Assembly: GCF_001665395.1 (NCBI RefSeq)
Contig: NZ_LZSG01000062.1
Span: 1-64,000 of the forward strand
Reading direction: 5' to 3'
DNA from: Mycobacterium sp. 1164966.3
GTDB lineage: Bacteria; Actinomycetota; Actinomycetes; Mycobacteriales; Mycobacteriaceae
DNA: 64,000 nucleotides
The notes under the pieces were generated by a model. That model ran no database searches and was not told the DNA's origin. It worked only from the letters and a program-made list of their open reading frames with translations. A program made the position numbers and the translations under genes. Positions 1 through 9,110 of this stretch are shown piece by piece (the stretch's first letter is position 1; each line of letters opens with the position of its first letter).

Positions 1-2159
1 CGGTCGCGGGCCAGCGCCTCGGTGAGCCGACGCAACACCAGGTCGCGGTTGGACTCCAGGACCATGTCGATGAAGTCGATGACCACGATGCCGCCGATGT
101 CACGCAGCCGCAGCTGGCGCACGATCTCCTCGGCAGCCTCGAGATTGTTCTTGGTCACCGTCTGCTCGAGGTTGCCGCCGGACCCGGTGAACTTGCCCGT
201 GTTGACGTCGATGACCGTCATCGCCTCGGTGCGGTCGATCACCAGCGTGCCGCCGGAGGGCAGCCAGACCTTACGGTCCATCGCCTTGGCCAGCTGCTCG
301 TCGATGCGGTGCACCGCGAACACGTCAGGAGCCGGCTGCCCGCCGGAAGACTCAGCCGGCTCGTATTTGGTCAACTTCGAAACCAATTCGGGGGCAACAG
401 AATTCACGTACTCGTTGATGGTGTTCCAGGCCTCGTCGCCGGAGACGATCAGGCCGGCGAAGTCCTCGTTGAACAAGTCACGGATCACCTTGACGAGCAC
501 GTCAGGTTCTTCGTACAGCGCGACCGCGGCACCGGCGGCTTTCTCCTTGGTCTCGGCCGCCTTGGCCTCGATCTGCTGCCAGCGCTCCTGCAGCCGCGTG
601 ACGTCGGACCGGATGTCCTCCTCCTTGACGCCTTCCGACGCGGTCCGGATGATCACTCCCGCGTCGGCCGGCACCACCTCCCGCAGGATCTCCTTGAGCC
701 GCTGGCGCTCGGTGTCGGGCAGTTTGCGGCTGATCCCGGTCGACGACGCGCCGGGTACATAGACCAGGTATCGGCCGGCCAGGGACACCTGTGTGGTCAG
801 CCGGGCGCCCTTGTGTCCGACCGGGTCCTTGCTGACCTGCACCACGACATAGTCGCCGGGCTTCAGAGCCTGTTCGATCTTGCGATCAGCACCGCCCAGG
901 CCGGCGGCCTCCCAGTTGACTTCACCGGCGTAGAGCACGCCGTTGCGGCCGCGGCCGATGTCGACGAACGCCGCCTCCATCGACGGCAGCACGTTTTGCA
1001 CGATGCCCAGGTAGATGTTGCCCACCAGGGAAGCAGAGGCCGCCGACGTCACGAAATGTTCGACGATGATGCCGTCTTCGAGCACCGCGATCTGGGTGTA
1101 CCGGGCGCCGGGGTGGGGTGGCTCGGTACGGACCCGATCGCGCACCACCATGACCCGCTCTACGGCCTCGCGGCGCGCCAGGAATTCCGCCTCCGTCAAA
1201 ACCGGTGGGCGGCGCCGTCCGGCGTCGCGCCCGTCGCGGCGGCGCTGCCGCTTCGCTTCCAGCCGGGTGGAGCCGTCGATGCCCTTGATTTCGCCGCTTG
1301 CCGAGCTTCCTGAGCCGTTGCCGTTGCCGTTGTCGTCGGCCCCGGCCTTGCCCCCTGGACGGGGTGCCCGCTCGTGTACCACGGTGTTCGGCGGGTCGTC
1401 GGGCGCCGGACCGTCGTCGCCGTCGTCACCGGAACCCGACTTACGGCGCCTGCGCCGCCGGCGACGCCGGCTGCCCGCCTCCGCCGAACCGTTCTCGTCG
1501 TCGCCGTTTTCGGTGTCGTCGGCATCGTCGGAGTCTGAGTCTTCGGCGTCCTCGGCATCGCTGGACTCGCCACCCTTGGCTTCGGTGTCATCGCCGTCGC
1601 CTTGACCCTCGGATCCGCCCTGTTCACCCCGGCCGCGACCGCGGCCACGACGGCCCCGACGGCGCCGCCGATTGGCCGGACGATCGGCCTGTTCGTCATC
1701 GTCGTCAGTGTCGGAATCGTCGGCAACGTCGACGGCTTCGCCGGCAGCTTCGTCGTCGTCTGCGCCGCGGTAGTCAGGTGCCGCGACCGGTTGTGGTGCG
1801 ACGAACAGCGGCATGTAGTGGGGCCGCTCCGTTGCGGTCTCCAGCATCAGCCGTGATTCCGGCTCCTCGGGCGTGCCGGCTTCGACGGGCTCGTCCGGCG
1901 CGCTGTCGGAGCCTTGGGAGGGCTCGGGGCTGTCCTGGGGTTCGTTGGCCAGCAGCTCGCGCACCCGGGCGGCGTCTTCGCGGTCCACGCTGGAGTGCGC
2001 GCTGCGGATCCGTCCGTCGAGCGCGCTCAACGCATCTAGGACCCGCTTGCTGGTGGTTCCCAGGGTTCGGGCCAGGGAATGGACTCTCAGGCGGTCCGGC
2101 AGTTCCTCGTCCGGTGTCGGCTGACTTGTTGCTTCTGAAGATGGGGCACCGTCTACCAC
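1..2159 (-). CDS. rne: Ribonuclease E/G (3' end outside window)
   Basis: This is the endoribonuclease of the RNA degradosome, which cuts single-stranded AU-rich RNA and matures rRNA. About 719 residues are visible and the frame runs off base 1 without a stop. Residues 1 to about 330 are low-complexity, with acidic Asp/Glu-Ser runs alternating with Arg-rich blocks, as in mycobacterial RNase E. An S1 RNA-binding domain follows at about 360-460. The catalytic RNase E/G core shows DVNTGKF near residue 651 and DIGGIVVIDFID near 685, which carry the metal-binding aspartates. The GTG start at 2159 is chosen because GAGGAG lies just upstream and the N-terminus matches the M. tuberculosis protein (Rv2444c). 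Confidence 0.95.
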   Translation of the reverse strand, partial: MVDGAPSSEATSQPTPDEELPDRLRVHSLARTLGTTSKRVLDALSALDGRIRSAHSSVDREDAARVRELLANEPQDSPEPSQGSDSAPDEPVEAGTPEEPESRLMLETATERPHYMPLFVAPQPVAAPDYRGADDDEAAGEAVDVADDSDTDDDDEQADRPANRRRRRGRRGRGRGRGEQGGSEGQGDGDDTEAKGGESSDAEDAEDSDSDDADDTENGDDENGSAEAGSRRRRRRRRRKSGSGDDGDDGPAPDDPPNTVVHERAPRPGGKAGADDNGNGNGSGSSASGEIKGIDGSTRLEAKRQRRRDGRDAGRRRPPVLTEAEFLARREAVERVMVVRDRVRTEPPHPGARYTQIAVLEDGIIVEHFVTSAASASLVGNIYLGIVQNVLPSMEAAFVDIGRGRNGVLYAGEVNWEAAGLGGADRKIEQALKPGDYVVVQVSKDPVGHKGARLTTQVSLAGRYLVYVPGASSTGISRKLPDTERQRLKEILREVVPADAGVIIRTASEGVKEEDIRSDVTRLQERWQQIEAKAAETKEKAAGAAVALYEEPDVLVKVIRDLFNEDFAGLIVSGDEAWNTINEYVNSVAPELVSKLTKYEPAESSGGQPAPDVFAVHRIDEQLAKAMDRKVWLPSGGTLVIDRTEAMTVIDVNTGKFTGSGGNLEQTVTKNNLEAAEEIVRQLRLRDIGGIVVIDFIDMVLESNRDLVLRRLTEALARD

Positions 2160-2461
2160 GTATTCTCCTCAAGCCCCCGGGCGCGTCCGTGCGACGCGGC
2201 CACGCGAGGGCTTCGCTATGGGCCCGGGTACTTCTCCCGGGCTTGTGATGGTCTCGCCCCGAGCAGCTCAACAGAACCCACTCGGCGCCGTGCTGAATGA
2301 TGGCTCGGCATGCCGCGCCGCATCGCGGATGGCGATGGTCGCGCTTGTCTAAGTCTTCATTCGGGTGTCCGACGCCGGTCCGGCGACGTTCACCCGCTCA
2401 TCAGTATCCCACATCACTGAGCCGGGTCATCCAGTTGTGAGTCGACGCGGTCAGGCGGAGG
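2160..2461. other. rne leader region, no gene
   Basis: About 300 bases lie between ndkA and rne with no supported ORF. The stretch contains a perfect 7-bp hairpin: GCCCGGG at 2222-2228 pairs with CCCGGGC at 2236-2242. It probably carries the rne promoter and a long 5' leader. RNase E leaders are known to be long and self-regulating in other bacteria; that this one is regulated is inference. Confidence 0.5.
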
Positions 2462-2872
2462 TTAGTCGGAGGGAAACCACAGCGCGATCTCGCGCTGTGC
2501 CGATTCGGCCGAATCCGACCCGTGCACCAGGTTGAACTGCGTCTCCAGCCCGAAGTCACCGCGGATGGTGCCGGGCGTCGCCTTCTCTACCGGATCGGTA
2601 CCACCGGCGAGTTGGCGAACCGCCGCGACCGCTCGAGTCCCCTCGACAATCGCGGCCACCACCGGTCCGGACGTGATGAACTCCAGCAACGATCCGAAGA
2701 AGGGCTTGCCGTCGTGTTCGGCGTAGTGACGGCTGGCCAACTCCTCGCTGACATGTCTGAGCTCGAGCGCGGCGACGGTGAGGCCTTTGCGTTCGATCCG
2801 GCTGATGATCTCGCCGATCAGCCGCCTTTCGACGCCGTCCGGCTTGATCAGTACGAGGGTCCGTTCGGTCAC
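2462..2872 (-). CDS. ndkA: Nucleoside diphosphate kinase
   Basis: This cytosolic enzyme moves the gamma-phosphate between nucleoside di- and triphosphates through a phospho-histidine. The 136-residue protein is the usual length. It shows the N-terminal ERTLVLIKPDGV strand and the active-site FNLVHGSDS, with the histidine at about residue 117. The GTG at 2872 (VTERTL...) is taken as the start because it aligns with the M. tuberculosis protein (Rv2445c); an in-frame codon six residues upstream would add an unsupported extension. It lies in the minus-strand run valS-folC-membrane protein-ndkA-rne. Confidence 0.95.
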   Translation of the reverse strand: MTERTLVLIKPDGVERRLIGEIISRIERKGLTVAALELRHVSEELASRHYAEHDGKPFFGSLLEFITSGPVVAAIVEGTRAVAAVRQLAGGTDPVEKATPGTIRGDFGLETQFNLVHGSDSAESAQREIALWFPSD

Positions 2873-3018
2873 GGCGCACAGCGTACCCAACCGGGGCGTG
2901 CCCGCGGGTACCTAGCGGATCGGGACTGCGGCCAGGGCGCATCAAATGACGGCAGTCGCGCTACCAGCGCAGGTTCGACGCCATCACCGCAGGCTCGGCG
3001 CGAAGGCCCGGAACGCGG

Positions 3019-3408
3019 TCAGTCCGGCGCGGCCGGCCCGTGTTCCTGTCGCCGCCGGACCTCCGAGCGCAGGTACGCGATCAGCGCCCACACGCCGCCG
3101 AAGAGCACGCCGATGAAACCCACACCCGGATACACGGCGAATCCGGCGAGCAGCACCAACTGCACTCCCAGGTTCACCCAGATCGCCCACGGCCTGCGTT
3201 GCAGCCCGGCAAGCAGGACCAGCAGTACGGCCACGCCGATCAGATAACTCAGCGACACGGCCGTCAGCCCGCCGCCGACCGCGCCCACCACCGGTATCGC
3301 CAGCAACACCACGATCGCCTCCAGCAGCAGCGTCGCGGCCATTACCGCAGCGAAGCTCTTCCACGGATCAGCAGGGGCAGGTTGAGGCGCGGGGGTCTGG
3401 TCGGTCAT
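3019..3408 (-). CDS. DUF4233 membrane protein
   Basis: This is a 129-residue integral membrane protein with a short hydrophilic N-terminus, about four hydrophobic segments and a basic C-terminal tail (RSEVRRRQEH). It matches the conserved actinobacterial DUF4233 family (Rv2446c in M. tuberculosis), whose function is unknown. Its ATG shares four bases with the folC stop (ATGA, 3405-3408), so it is translationally coupled to folC and probably belongs to the valS-folC operon. Whether it has any role in folate or tRNA synthesis is not shown by the sequence. Confidence 0.85.
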   Translation of the reverse strand: MTDQTPAPQPAPADPWKSFAAVMAATLLLEAIVVLLAIPVVGAVGGGLTAVSLSYLIGVAVLLVLLAGLQRRPWAIWVNLGVQLVLLAGFAVYPGVGFIGVLFGGVWALIAYLRSEVRRRQEHGPAAPD

Positions 3409-4838
3409 TGCGGATCACGACCGAACAAGGTGCGGGCGGCGCCGGCGGTGACGACCGAGCCGGTGATGACGATCCCGGTGCCGGAGAAGGCGTCCTCCTC
3501 CGAGGCCGCCTCGTCTACCAGGGCGGTGGCGGCGTCGATGGCATCTCGCAGATTCTCCGCGGTCAGTACCCGCTCGGCGCCGAACTGCTCACGCGCCGCT
3601 GCCGCCAGCGTCTCGACATCCAAGGCTCGCGGCGACCCGTTGTGGGTCACGACGATCGAGTCGAACACCGGCTCGAGGGCCGCCAGGATCCCGTCGACAT
3701 CCTTGTCGGCCAGCACGCTGAGCACCCCGACCAGCATTCGGAAGTCGAACTCGTCGGTCAGCGTCTGCGCCAGCGCGGCCGCCCCTGCCGGGTTGTGCGC
3801 GGCGTCGATGAACACCGTGGGTGCGCTGCGCACCCGCTCCAGCCGTCCCGGGCTGTTGACCGCGGCGAAACCGGCCCGGACCGCATCGACGTCGAGCTGG
3901 CGCTGCGCGCCGGCGCCGAAGAACGCTTCGACCGCCGCGAGCGCCAGCGCCGCGTTGTGCGCCTGGTGTTCGCCGTGCAGCGGCAGGAAAAGGTCGGAGT
4001 ACACCCCGCCGAGGCCCTGCAGCTGGAGCACCTGACCGCCGATCGCGATCTGCCGGCCCAGCACCGCGAACTCGGAATCCTCGCGGGCGACCGCGGCGTC
4101 GGCGCGCACGGCCGCGTCCAGCAGCACCTCCATCGCTTCGGGCACCTGACGGCCGATGATCGCGACGGTGTCCGGCGCGCCCTCGGGGGCCCGGGTGATG
4201 ATGCCCGCCTTCTCACCGGCGATGCCGGCGATGTCCGAACCGAGGTAGTCGACGTGATCGATGCTGATCGGGGTGATCACGGCCACGGGCGCATTGATCA
4301 CGTTGGTGGCGTCCCACCGGCCGCCCATGCCGACCTCGACCACCGCGACCTCCACGGGTGCATCCGCGAAGGCTGCGAACGCCATCGCGGTGAGCACCTC
4401 GAACTTGCTCATTGCCGGCCCGTTGGCAGCCTGCGACTGCTGGTCGATCATCTGCACGAACGGTTCGATCTCCCGGTATGTCGCCACGTACTGCGCCGGG
4501 CTGATCGGCTCGCCGTCGATGGCGACGCGTTCCACTGCCGACTGCAGGTGCGGGCTGGTGGTTCGCCCGGTACGGCGCTGCAGCGCGGTGAGCAGCGCGT
4601 CCACCATCCGCGCCACCGACGTCTTGCCGTTGGTGCCCGCGATGTGGATCGACGGGTAGCCGAGTTGTGGCGAACCCAGCAAATCCATCAGCGCGCTGAT
4701 CCGGGTCAGGCTGGGCTCGATGCGGGTCTCCGGCCAGCGCTGGTCCAGCAGATGCTCGACCTGCAGCAGCGACGCGATTTCATCCGGCGTGGGAGCCGCC
4801 CGGGTGCTGTGCGGTCGGTCTGCCGGCTCGAAACTCAT
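3405..4838 (-). CDS. folC: Folylpolyglutamate synthase / dihydrofolate synthase
   Basis: This is an ATP-dependent Mur-ligase-fold enzyme that adds glutamate to dihydropteroate and to reduced folates. The 477-residue length is typical. The P-loop reads HIAGTNGKTSVARM, and the family motif SPHLQSAVER lies nearby. The central-domain VEVGMGGRWDATNV and the C-terminal FIDAAHNPAG are also present. The start overlaps the valS stop by four bases (4835-4838) and the stop overlaps the next ORF by four. This gives a tightly coupled valS-folC-DUF4233 unit, as in M. tuberculosis (Rv2447c). Confidence 0.95.
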   Translation of the reverse strand: MSFEPADRPHSTRAAPTPDEIASLLQVEHLLDQRWPETRIEPSLTRISALMDLLGSPQLGYPSIHIAGTNGKTSVARMVDALLTALQRRTGRTTSPHLQSAVERVAIDGEPISPAQYVATYREIEPFVQMIDQQSQAANGPAMSKFEVLTAMAFAAFADAPVEVAVVEVGMGGRWDATNVINAPVAVITPISIDHVDYLGSDIAGIAGEKAGIITRAPEGAPDTVAIIGRQVPEAMEVLLDAAVRADAAVAREDSEFAVLGRQIAIGGQVLQLQGLGGVYSDLFLPLHGEHQAHNAALALAAVEAFFGAGAQRQLDVDAVRAGFAAVNSPGRLERVRSAPTVFIDAAHNPAGAAALAQTLTDEFDFRMLVGVLSVLADKDVDGILAALEPVFDSIVVTHNGSPRALDVETLAAAAREQFGAERVLTAENLRDAIDAATALVDEAASEEDAFSGTGIVITGSVVTAGAARTLFGRDPQ

Positions 4839-7507
4839 TGCAGCGCAGCCAGCTTGGCGGTAATCCGGTCAGTCTCATCGGTGGCCAGCCGCTGGCGGTC
4901 GCGGATCTTGCCGACGACGGCTTCGGGGGCCTTCGCCAGAAAGTCGGAGTTGGCCAGTTTGGCGGTGGTCGATGCCAGCTCCTTTTGCGCTGCGGCCAGA
5001 TCCTTTTCCAGTCGGCGCCGCTCGGCTGCCACATCGATGGTGCTCGAGGTGTCCAGCTCGACGACGACGGTGCTGCTCATGTTGGAACCGACGCGGACAT
5101 CGAGCGACGCCGTCGCGCCGAAATCCGGTCCCGGCGCCGTCAGCCACGCCAGCGATGTCACCGCGCCCACCTGAGTGCCCAGATCCGCCTCGTCCACTCC
5201 ACTGAGCCGGCACGGTACCTTTTGCCGGTCCGCCAGACCTTGGTCGCTGCGGAAGCGGCGAATCTCGGTCACCAGCTTCTGCATGTCGCTGATCCGCTGC
5301 GCGGCAACGGGATCCAGGGCGACGCCTGAGGACGCCGGCCAGTCGGCGATCACCAGTGACTCACGCCCGGCGGCCCCCTTCGTCAAGGCCTGCCACAACG
5401 CCTCGGTGAGGAAGGGGATCACCGGATGCAGCAACCGCAGCAGCGTGTCCAGCACCGCAGCCAGCACGGCGGTGGTGTGGGATTGGCCGTCGGCCAGCTG
5501 CGCCTTGGCCAATTCGACATACCAGTCGCAGAATTCGTCCCAGGCGAAGTGGTAGAGCGCCTCACAAGCCCGGCTGAACTCGTAGCCGTCGAACGCCGAA
5601 TCTACTTCGGCGCGAACCTCTTCCAACCGTCCCAGGATCCACCGGTCGGCGTCGGTCAGCGTCTCGAGTTCTGGTAGCGGCGCCAGTTCGGCGCCATTGA
5701 GCAGTGCGTACCGGGTGGCGTTGAACAGTTTGGTGCCGAAGTTGCGTGACGCGCGGACGTGGTCCTCACCGACGGACAAATCACCGCCTGGGCTGGCACC
5801 ACGGGCCAGCGTGAAGCGCAGCGCGTCGGCTCCGTACTTCTCCACCCAGTCGAGGGGGTCGATGACGTTGCCCTTGGACTTACTCATCTTGCGACCGGAC
5901 TCGTCGCGGATCAGCCCGTGCAGGAACACGTCGGTGAACGGCACCTGCGGTCCGCGCCGGCCGCCGAGGGTGATGACGTCGTCGCCGCCCACAAAGGTGC
6001 CGAACATCATCATGCGGGCCACCCAGAAGAACAGGATGTCGTAACCGGTGACCAGAACGCTTGTGGGATAGAACTTTTCCAGCTCGGGCGTCTGAGTCGG
6101 CCAGCCCAGGGTGGAGAATGGCCACAGTGCCGACGAGAACCAGGTGTCCAGCACGTCGGGATCCTGTTCCCAGCCCTCCGGGGGCGTCTCGTCTGGGCCG
6201 ACGCACACCTTTTCGCCGTCGGGTCCGTACCAGATCGGGATGCGGTGGCCCCACCACAGCTGCCGCGAAATGCACCAGTCGTGCATGTCGTCGACCCACG
6301 CGAACCAGCGCGGCTCCAAGCTGGCGGGGTGAATCACGGTGTCCCCGTTGCGAACCGCGTCGCCAGCGGCTTTGGCCAGCGATTCCACCCTGACCCACCA
6401 CTGCAGCGAGAGCCTCGGCTCGATCGGCTCGCCGCTGCGCTCGGAATGCCCGACGCTGTGTAGGTAGGGGCGTTTCTCCTCGATGACCCGGCCCTGCGCG
6501 GCAAGCGCTTCGCGCACCGCGACCCGGGCCTCGAAACGGTCCATGCCGTCGAATTGCGTTCCGGTGTCGGTAATCCGGCCTTTGGTGTCCATGATCGAGA
6601 GCATCGGCAATTGGTGCCGCAGCCCGATCTCGAAGTCGTTGGGGTCATGAGCGGGCGTGACTTTGACGGCGCCGGTGCCGAATTCGGGGTCCACGTGCTC
6701 GTCGGCGACGACCAGGAGGTCGCGATCAACAAAGGGATGCGGCAAAGTCTTGCCGACGAAGTGGCGGTATCGCTCGTCATCGGGATGGACCGCGATCGCG
6801 GTGTCGCCGAGCATCGTCTCGACCCGGGTGGTGGCGACCACGATGTGTGGTTGCGAGTCGTCCAGCGAACCGTATCGGAACGACACCAGTTCGCCCTCGA
6901 CGTCAAGGTGGTTGACCTCGAGGTCCGAGATCGCGGTCTCGAGCACCGGCGACCAGTTGACCAGCCGCTCGGCTTGATAGATCAGACCGGCGTCGTAGAG
7001 CCGCTTGAAAATCGTGCGCACCGCCCGCGACAGGCCCTCGTCCATGGTGAACCGGTCGCGGCTCCAGTCCACCCCGTCGCCGAGCCGGCGCATCTGGCCG
7101 GAGATGGCTCCGCCGGACTCGCGCTTCCAATCCCAAACCTTGTCGACGAACAGCTCACGGCCGAAATCCTCTTTGGTCTTGCCGTCAACCGCAAGCTGCT
7201 TCTCGACCACGCTCTGGGTGGCGATACCGGCGTGGTCCATACCCGGCTGCCAGAGCACCTCATACCCTTGCATCCGCTTGCGGCGGGTCAAGGCGTCCAT
7301 CATCGTGTGTTCCAGCGCGTGGCCCATGTGCAGGTTGCCCGTCACATTCGGCGGCGGCAGCACGATCGAATACGCCGGTCTAGTGCTGGACGGGTCGGCG
7401 GTGAAATAGCCCGCTTCCAGCCACTTCTGGTAGATCGCGCCCTCCATCGCAGCCGGGTCCCACGATTTGGGCAGCGAGTCGGCGGCAGGGCGCTGGCTGG
7501 CAGTCAC
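4835..7507 (-). CDS. valS: Valyl-tRNA synthetase
   Basis: This class I aminoacyl-tRNA synthetase charges tRNA-Val. It is about 890 residues long. The first signature reads HMGHALEHT (the HIGH motif) shortly after PPPNVTGN, and KMSKSKGNVIDP is the second signature. A long CP1 editing insert lies between them. The C-terminal arm ends in an Arg/Lys/Glu-rich coiled coil typical of ValRS. The M. tuberculosis protein (Rv2448c) starts nearer the LPKSWDP sequence, so the true start may be 10-12 codons downstream. It heads the minus-strand operon with folC. Confidence 0.96.
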   Translation of the reverse strand: MTASQRPAADSLPKSWDPAAMEGAIYQKWLEAGYFTADPSSTRPAYSIVLPPPNVTGNLHMGHALEHTMMDALTRRKRMQGYEVLWQPGMDHAGIATQSVVEKQLAVDGKTKEDFGRELFVDKVWDWKRESGGAISGQMRRLGDGVDWSRDRFTMDEGLSRAVRTIFKRLYDAGLIYQAERLVNWSPVLETAISDLEVNHLDVEGELVSFRYGSLDDSQPHIVVATTRVETMLGDTAIAVHPDDERYRHFVGKTLPHPFVDRDLLVVADEHVDPEFGTGAVKVTPAHDPNDFEIGLRHQLPMLSIMDTKGRITDTGTQFDGMDRFEARVAVREALAAQGRVIEEKRPYLHSVGHSERSGEPIEPRLSLQWWVRVESLAKAAGDAVRNGDTVIHPASLEPRWFAWVDDMHDWCISRQLWWGHRIPIWYGPDGEKVCVGPDETPPEGWEQDPDVLDTWFSSALWPFSTLGWPTQTPELEKFYPTSVLVTGYDILFFWVARMMMFGTFVGGDDVITLGGRRGPQVPFTDVFLHGLIRDESGRKMSKSKGNVIDPLDWVEKYGADALRFTLARGASPGGDLSVGEDHVRASRNFGTKLFNATRYALLNGAELAPLPELETLTDADRWILGRLEEVRAEVDSAFDGYEFSRACEALYHFAWDEFCDWYVELAKAQLADGQSHTTAVLAAVLDTLLRLLHPVIPFLTEALWQALTKGAAGRESLVIADWPASSGVALDPVAAQRISDMQKLVTEIRRFRSDQGLADRQKVPCRLSGVDEADLGTQVGAVTSLAWLTAPGPDFGATASLDVRVGSNMSSTVVVELDTSSTIDVAAERRRLEKDLAAAQKELASTTAKLANSDFLAKAPEAVVGKIRDRQRLATDETDRITAKLAALQ

Positions 7508-7614
7508 CGGTCAATTCTAGGAACCGGCACTGATGCCGGTGCGCAGGGCGGCCGGTGCGCTGGTCAGCCGGACAATCCGGCGCAGCCACACCGGCCGCTC
7601 AGTGGTTGGCGCGA

Positions 7615-8229
7615 TCAGGGAATCGTCAGCACTTGCCCCGGGTGAATCAGATCCGGATTGCTGATGCCGCTGGCGTCCGCGATGACCTGGTACTTGCTGC
7701 CGTCTCCGTAAAACCGCTCCGAGATGGCCCACAGGGTGTCACCGGACTCGACGGTGTAGGTGCGCGCGGCGGGTTCCGGAGCAGGCTCTGGCGTGACTTC
7801 CTCGACCGGCTCGGCGACCGCGTCCGAGACGGCTTCTTTTTCGGTTTCATCGGTAGCCGGCTCCGCGGCGGCCTCGGGCGCCGGCGGCGGCGGCTGATCG
7901 GTCTCGGTCTTGGTCGACCATGCGGCTCCGTCAGCGGCGTACAGCACTAGGTTGCGATCGTCCTGGAGGACGAGTTTCACATTCTTCTTGCCCTTGGTGT
8001 CGCTGTGCCAGACCGGCTTGTCCGCGGTATAGAGGACGAAGTTGCCGTCGGGCTGCACCTCAGCGCGTACCACTTCCTGACCGTTGGTTGAGGTCGACCA
8101 GATTGGCTTGCCACGTGAGGCCAGTACCAGGTTGCCGTCGTCTTGCAGGGTCAGGGTGTAGGCCCCATTGTTCGAAACCAGCGATTCGCCCCGCACCAGC
8201 TTCTGACCTTGGGTGAGCGTGTCTGCCAT
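7615..8229 (-). CDS. LysM mannose-binding-type lectin
   Basis: This 204-residue protein has two parts. Residues 1-105 are a bulb-lectin (B-lectin) domain with three QxDxNxVxY-type mannose-binding motifs: QDDGNLVL at 29-36, QPDGNFVLY at 59-67 and QDDRNLVLY at 89-97. A Pro/Ala/Glu linker at about 108-155 leads to a C-terminal LysM domain (YTVESGDTLWAISERFYGDGSKY-type) that should bind peptidoglycan. No signal peptide is visible. A LysM-lectin of this architecture is described in M. smegmatis (MSMEG_3662), and I do not recall one in M. tuberculosis. It may display sugar-binding activity at the wall, but export is unexplained by the sequence. Confidence 0.88.
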   Translation of the reverse strand: MADTLTQGQKLVRGESLVSNNGAYTLTLQDDGNLVLASRGKPIWSTSTNGQEVVRAEVQPDGNFVLYTADKPVWHSDTKGKKNVKLVLQDDRNLVLYAADGAAWSTKTETDQPPPPAPEAAAEPATDETEKEAVSDAVAEPVEEVTPEPAPEPAARTYTVESGDTLWAISERFYGDGSKYQVIADASGISNPDLIHPGQVLTIP

Positions 8230-8409
8230 GGCATTCCCTCTCGTTCTCTCTCGGATGTCTCACATGTCTCGTATCGCTGTCGGTGCCCGGCAAAGGGCGC
8301 CTACTGATCTTGGTTGAACCTCGGCATCACCTTCTCAAACCTTCTCCATGCATATCGAAACCACCACGAAACGAAGGATGAACACTGCGAAATGCAGTGC
8401 GGCGTCAAG

Positions 8410-9000
8410 CTACTTCTTGCCCCCGAGCAGACCGCCGAGGATCTCGCCGAGTCCGCCGCCCTTCCCGCCGAGCACGCCCCCCAAAACGCCGCCGAGCGAC
8501 TTGTCACCGGAGCTGCCGGCGAGGATGCTGCCCAGCACTTCACCGAGCCCACCGCCGGACGCTTCCTCCTTCTTCTGCGCCGGGGCGGTCTGTCCGGCAC
8601 CACCGGAAGTCAACTGTTTTCCGATGTAGGCCAACACAATTGGGAGCACGACCGGAAGTAACTGTTTGATCAGGTCGCGATTTCCGGCACCGCCGCTGGC
8701 CAGCGCCGACGCCACCTGGTCGGTGTCATTGCCACCGAATAGCGTGGCAACCGCTTGATGTCCCTGGTTTTCGTCGACCTGCTCGACACCGCCACCGGCG
8801 TCGAGCAGCCCGCGCGCGCCACTGGCGGCTGACTCGATCTTGCTGGCGTGCTCGGGATCGTCCGAGTTGTGCTGAAGTCCGCCAAGCAGTACCGGTACCA
8901 GGGTGTGAATCGCGTTGTCGACTTCGCCTTCGTCGGCACCTAGCTTGCTTGCGATATCGGAAGTGGGGATTTGAGCGTAAAGATCATCAAGACCGGCCAT
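8410..9000 (-). CDS. DUF937 protein with Gly-rich repeat tail
   Basis: This is a 196-residue protein of the DUF937 family. It begins MAGLDDLYAQIP, has a helical core to about residue 140 and one hydrophobic stretch (LLPVVLPIVLAYIGK). The tail is Gly/Leu-rich, with repeated LGxVLGG and LGEILGGLLGG units. The ATG at 9000 is chosen because the upstream in-frame extension is not protein-like. The function of DUF937 proteins is unknown. It stands alone between the lectin and the reductase genes. Confidence 0.8.
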   Translation of the reverse strand: MAGLDDLYAQIPTSDIASKLGADEGEVDNAIHTLVPVLLGGLQHNSDDPEHASKIESAASGARGLLDAGGGVEQVDENQGHQAVATLFGGNDTDQVASALASGGAGNRDLIKQLLPVVLPIVLAYIGKQLTSGGAGQTAPAQKKEEASGGGLGEVLGSILAGSSGDKSLGGVLGGVLGGKGGGLGEILGGLLGGKK

Positions 9001-9110
9001 CGTTTTGCAACCACCTTCGTCACTGAAATGGAGAGCAAAGCCATTTACGACACTAGACTCAGGCCATGGGGATCGATACCCCTTGGCGCAAGCCGATTTC
9101 AAGTTCTCGA

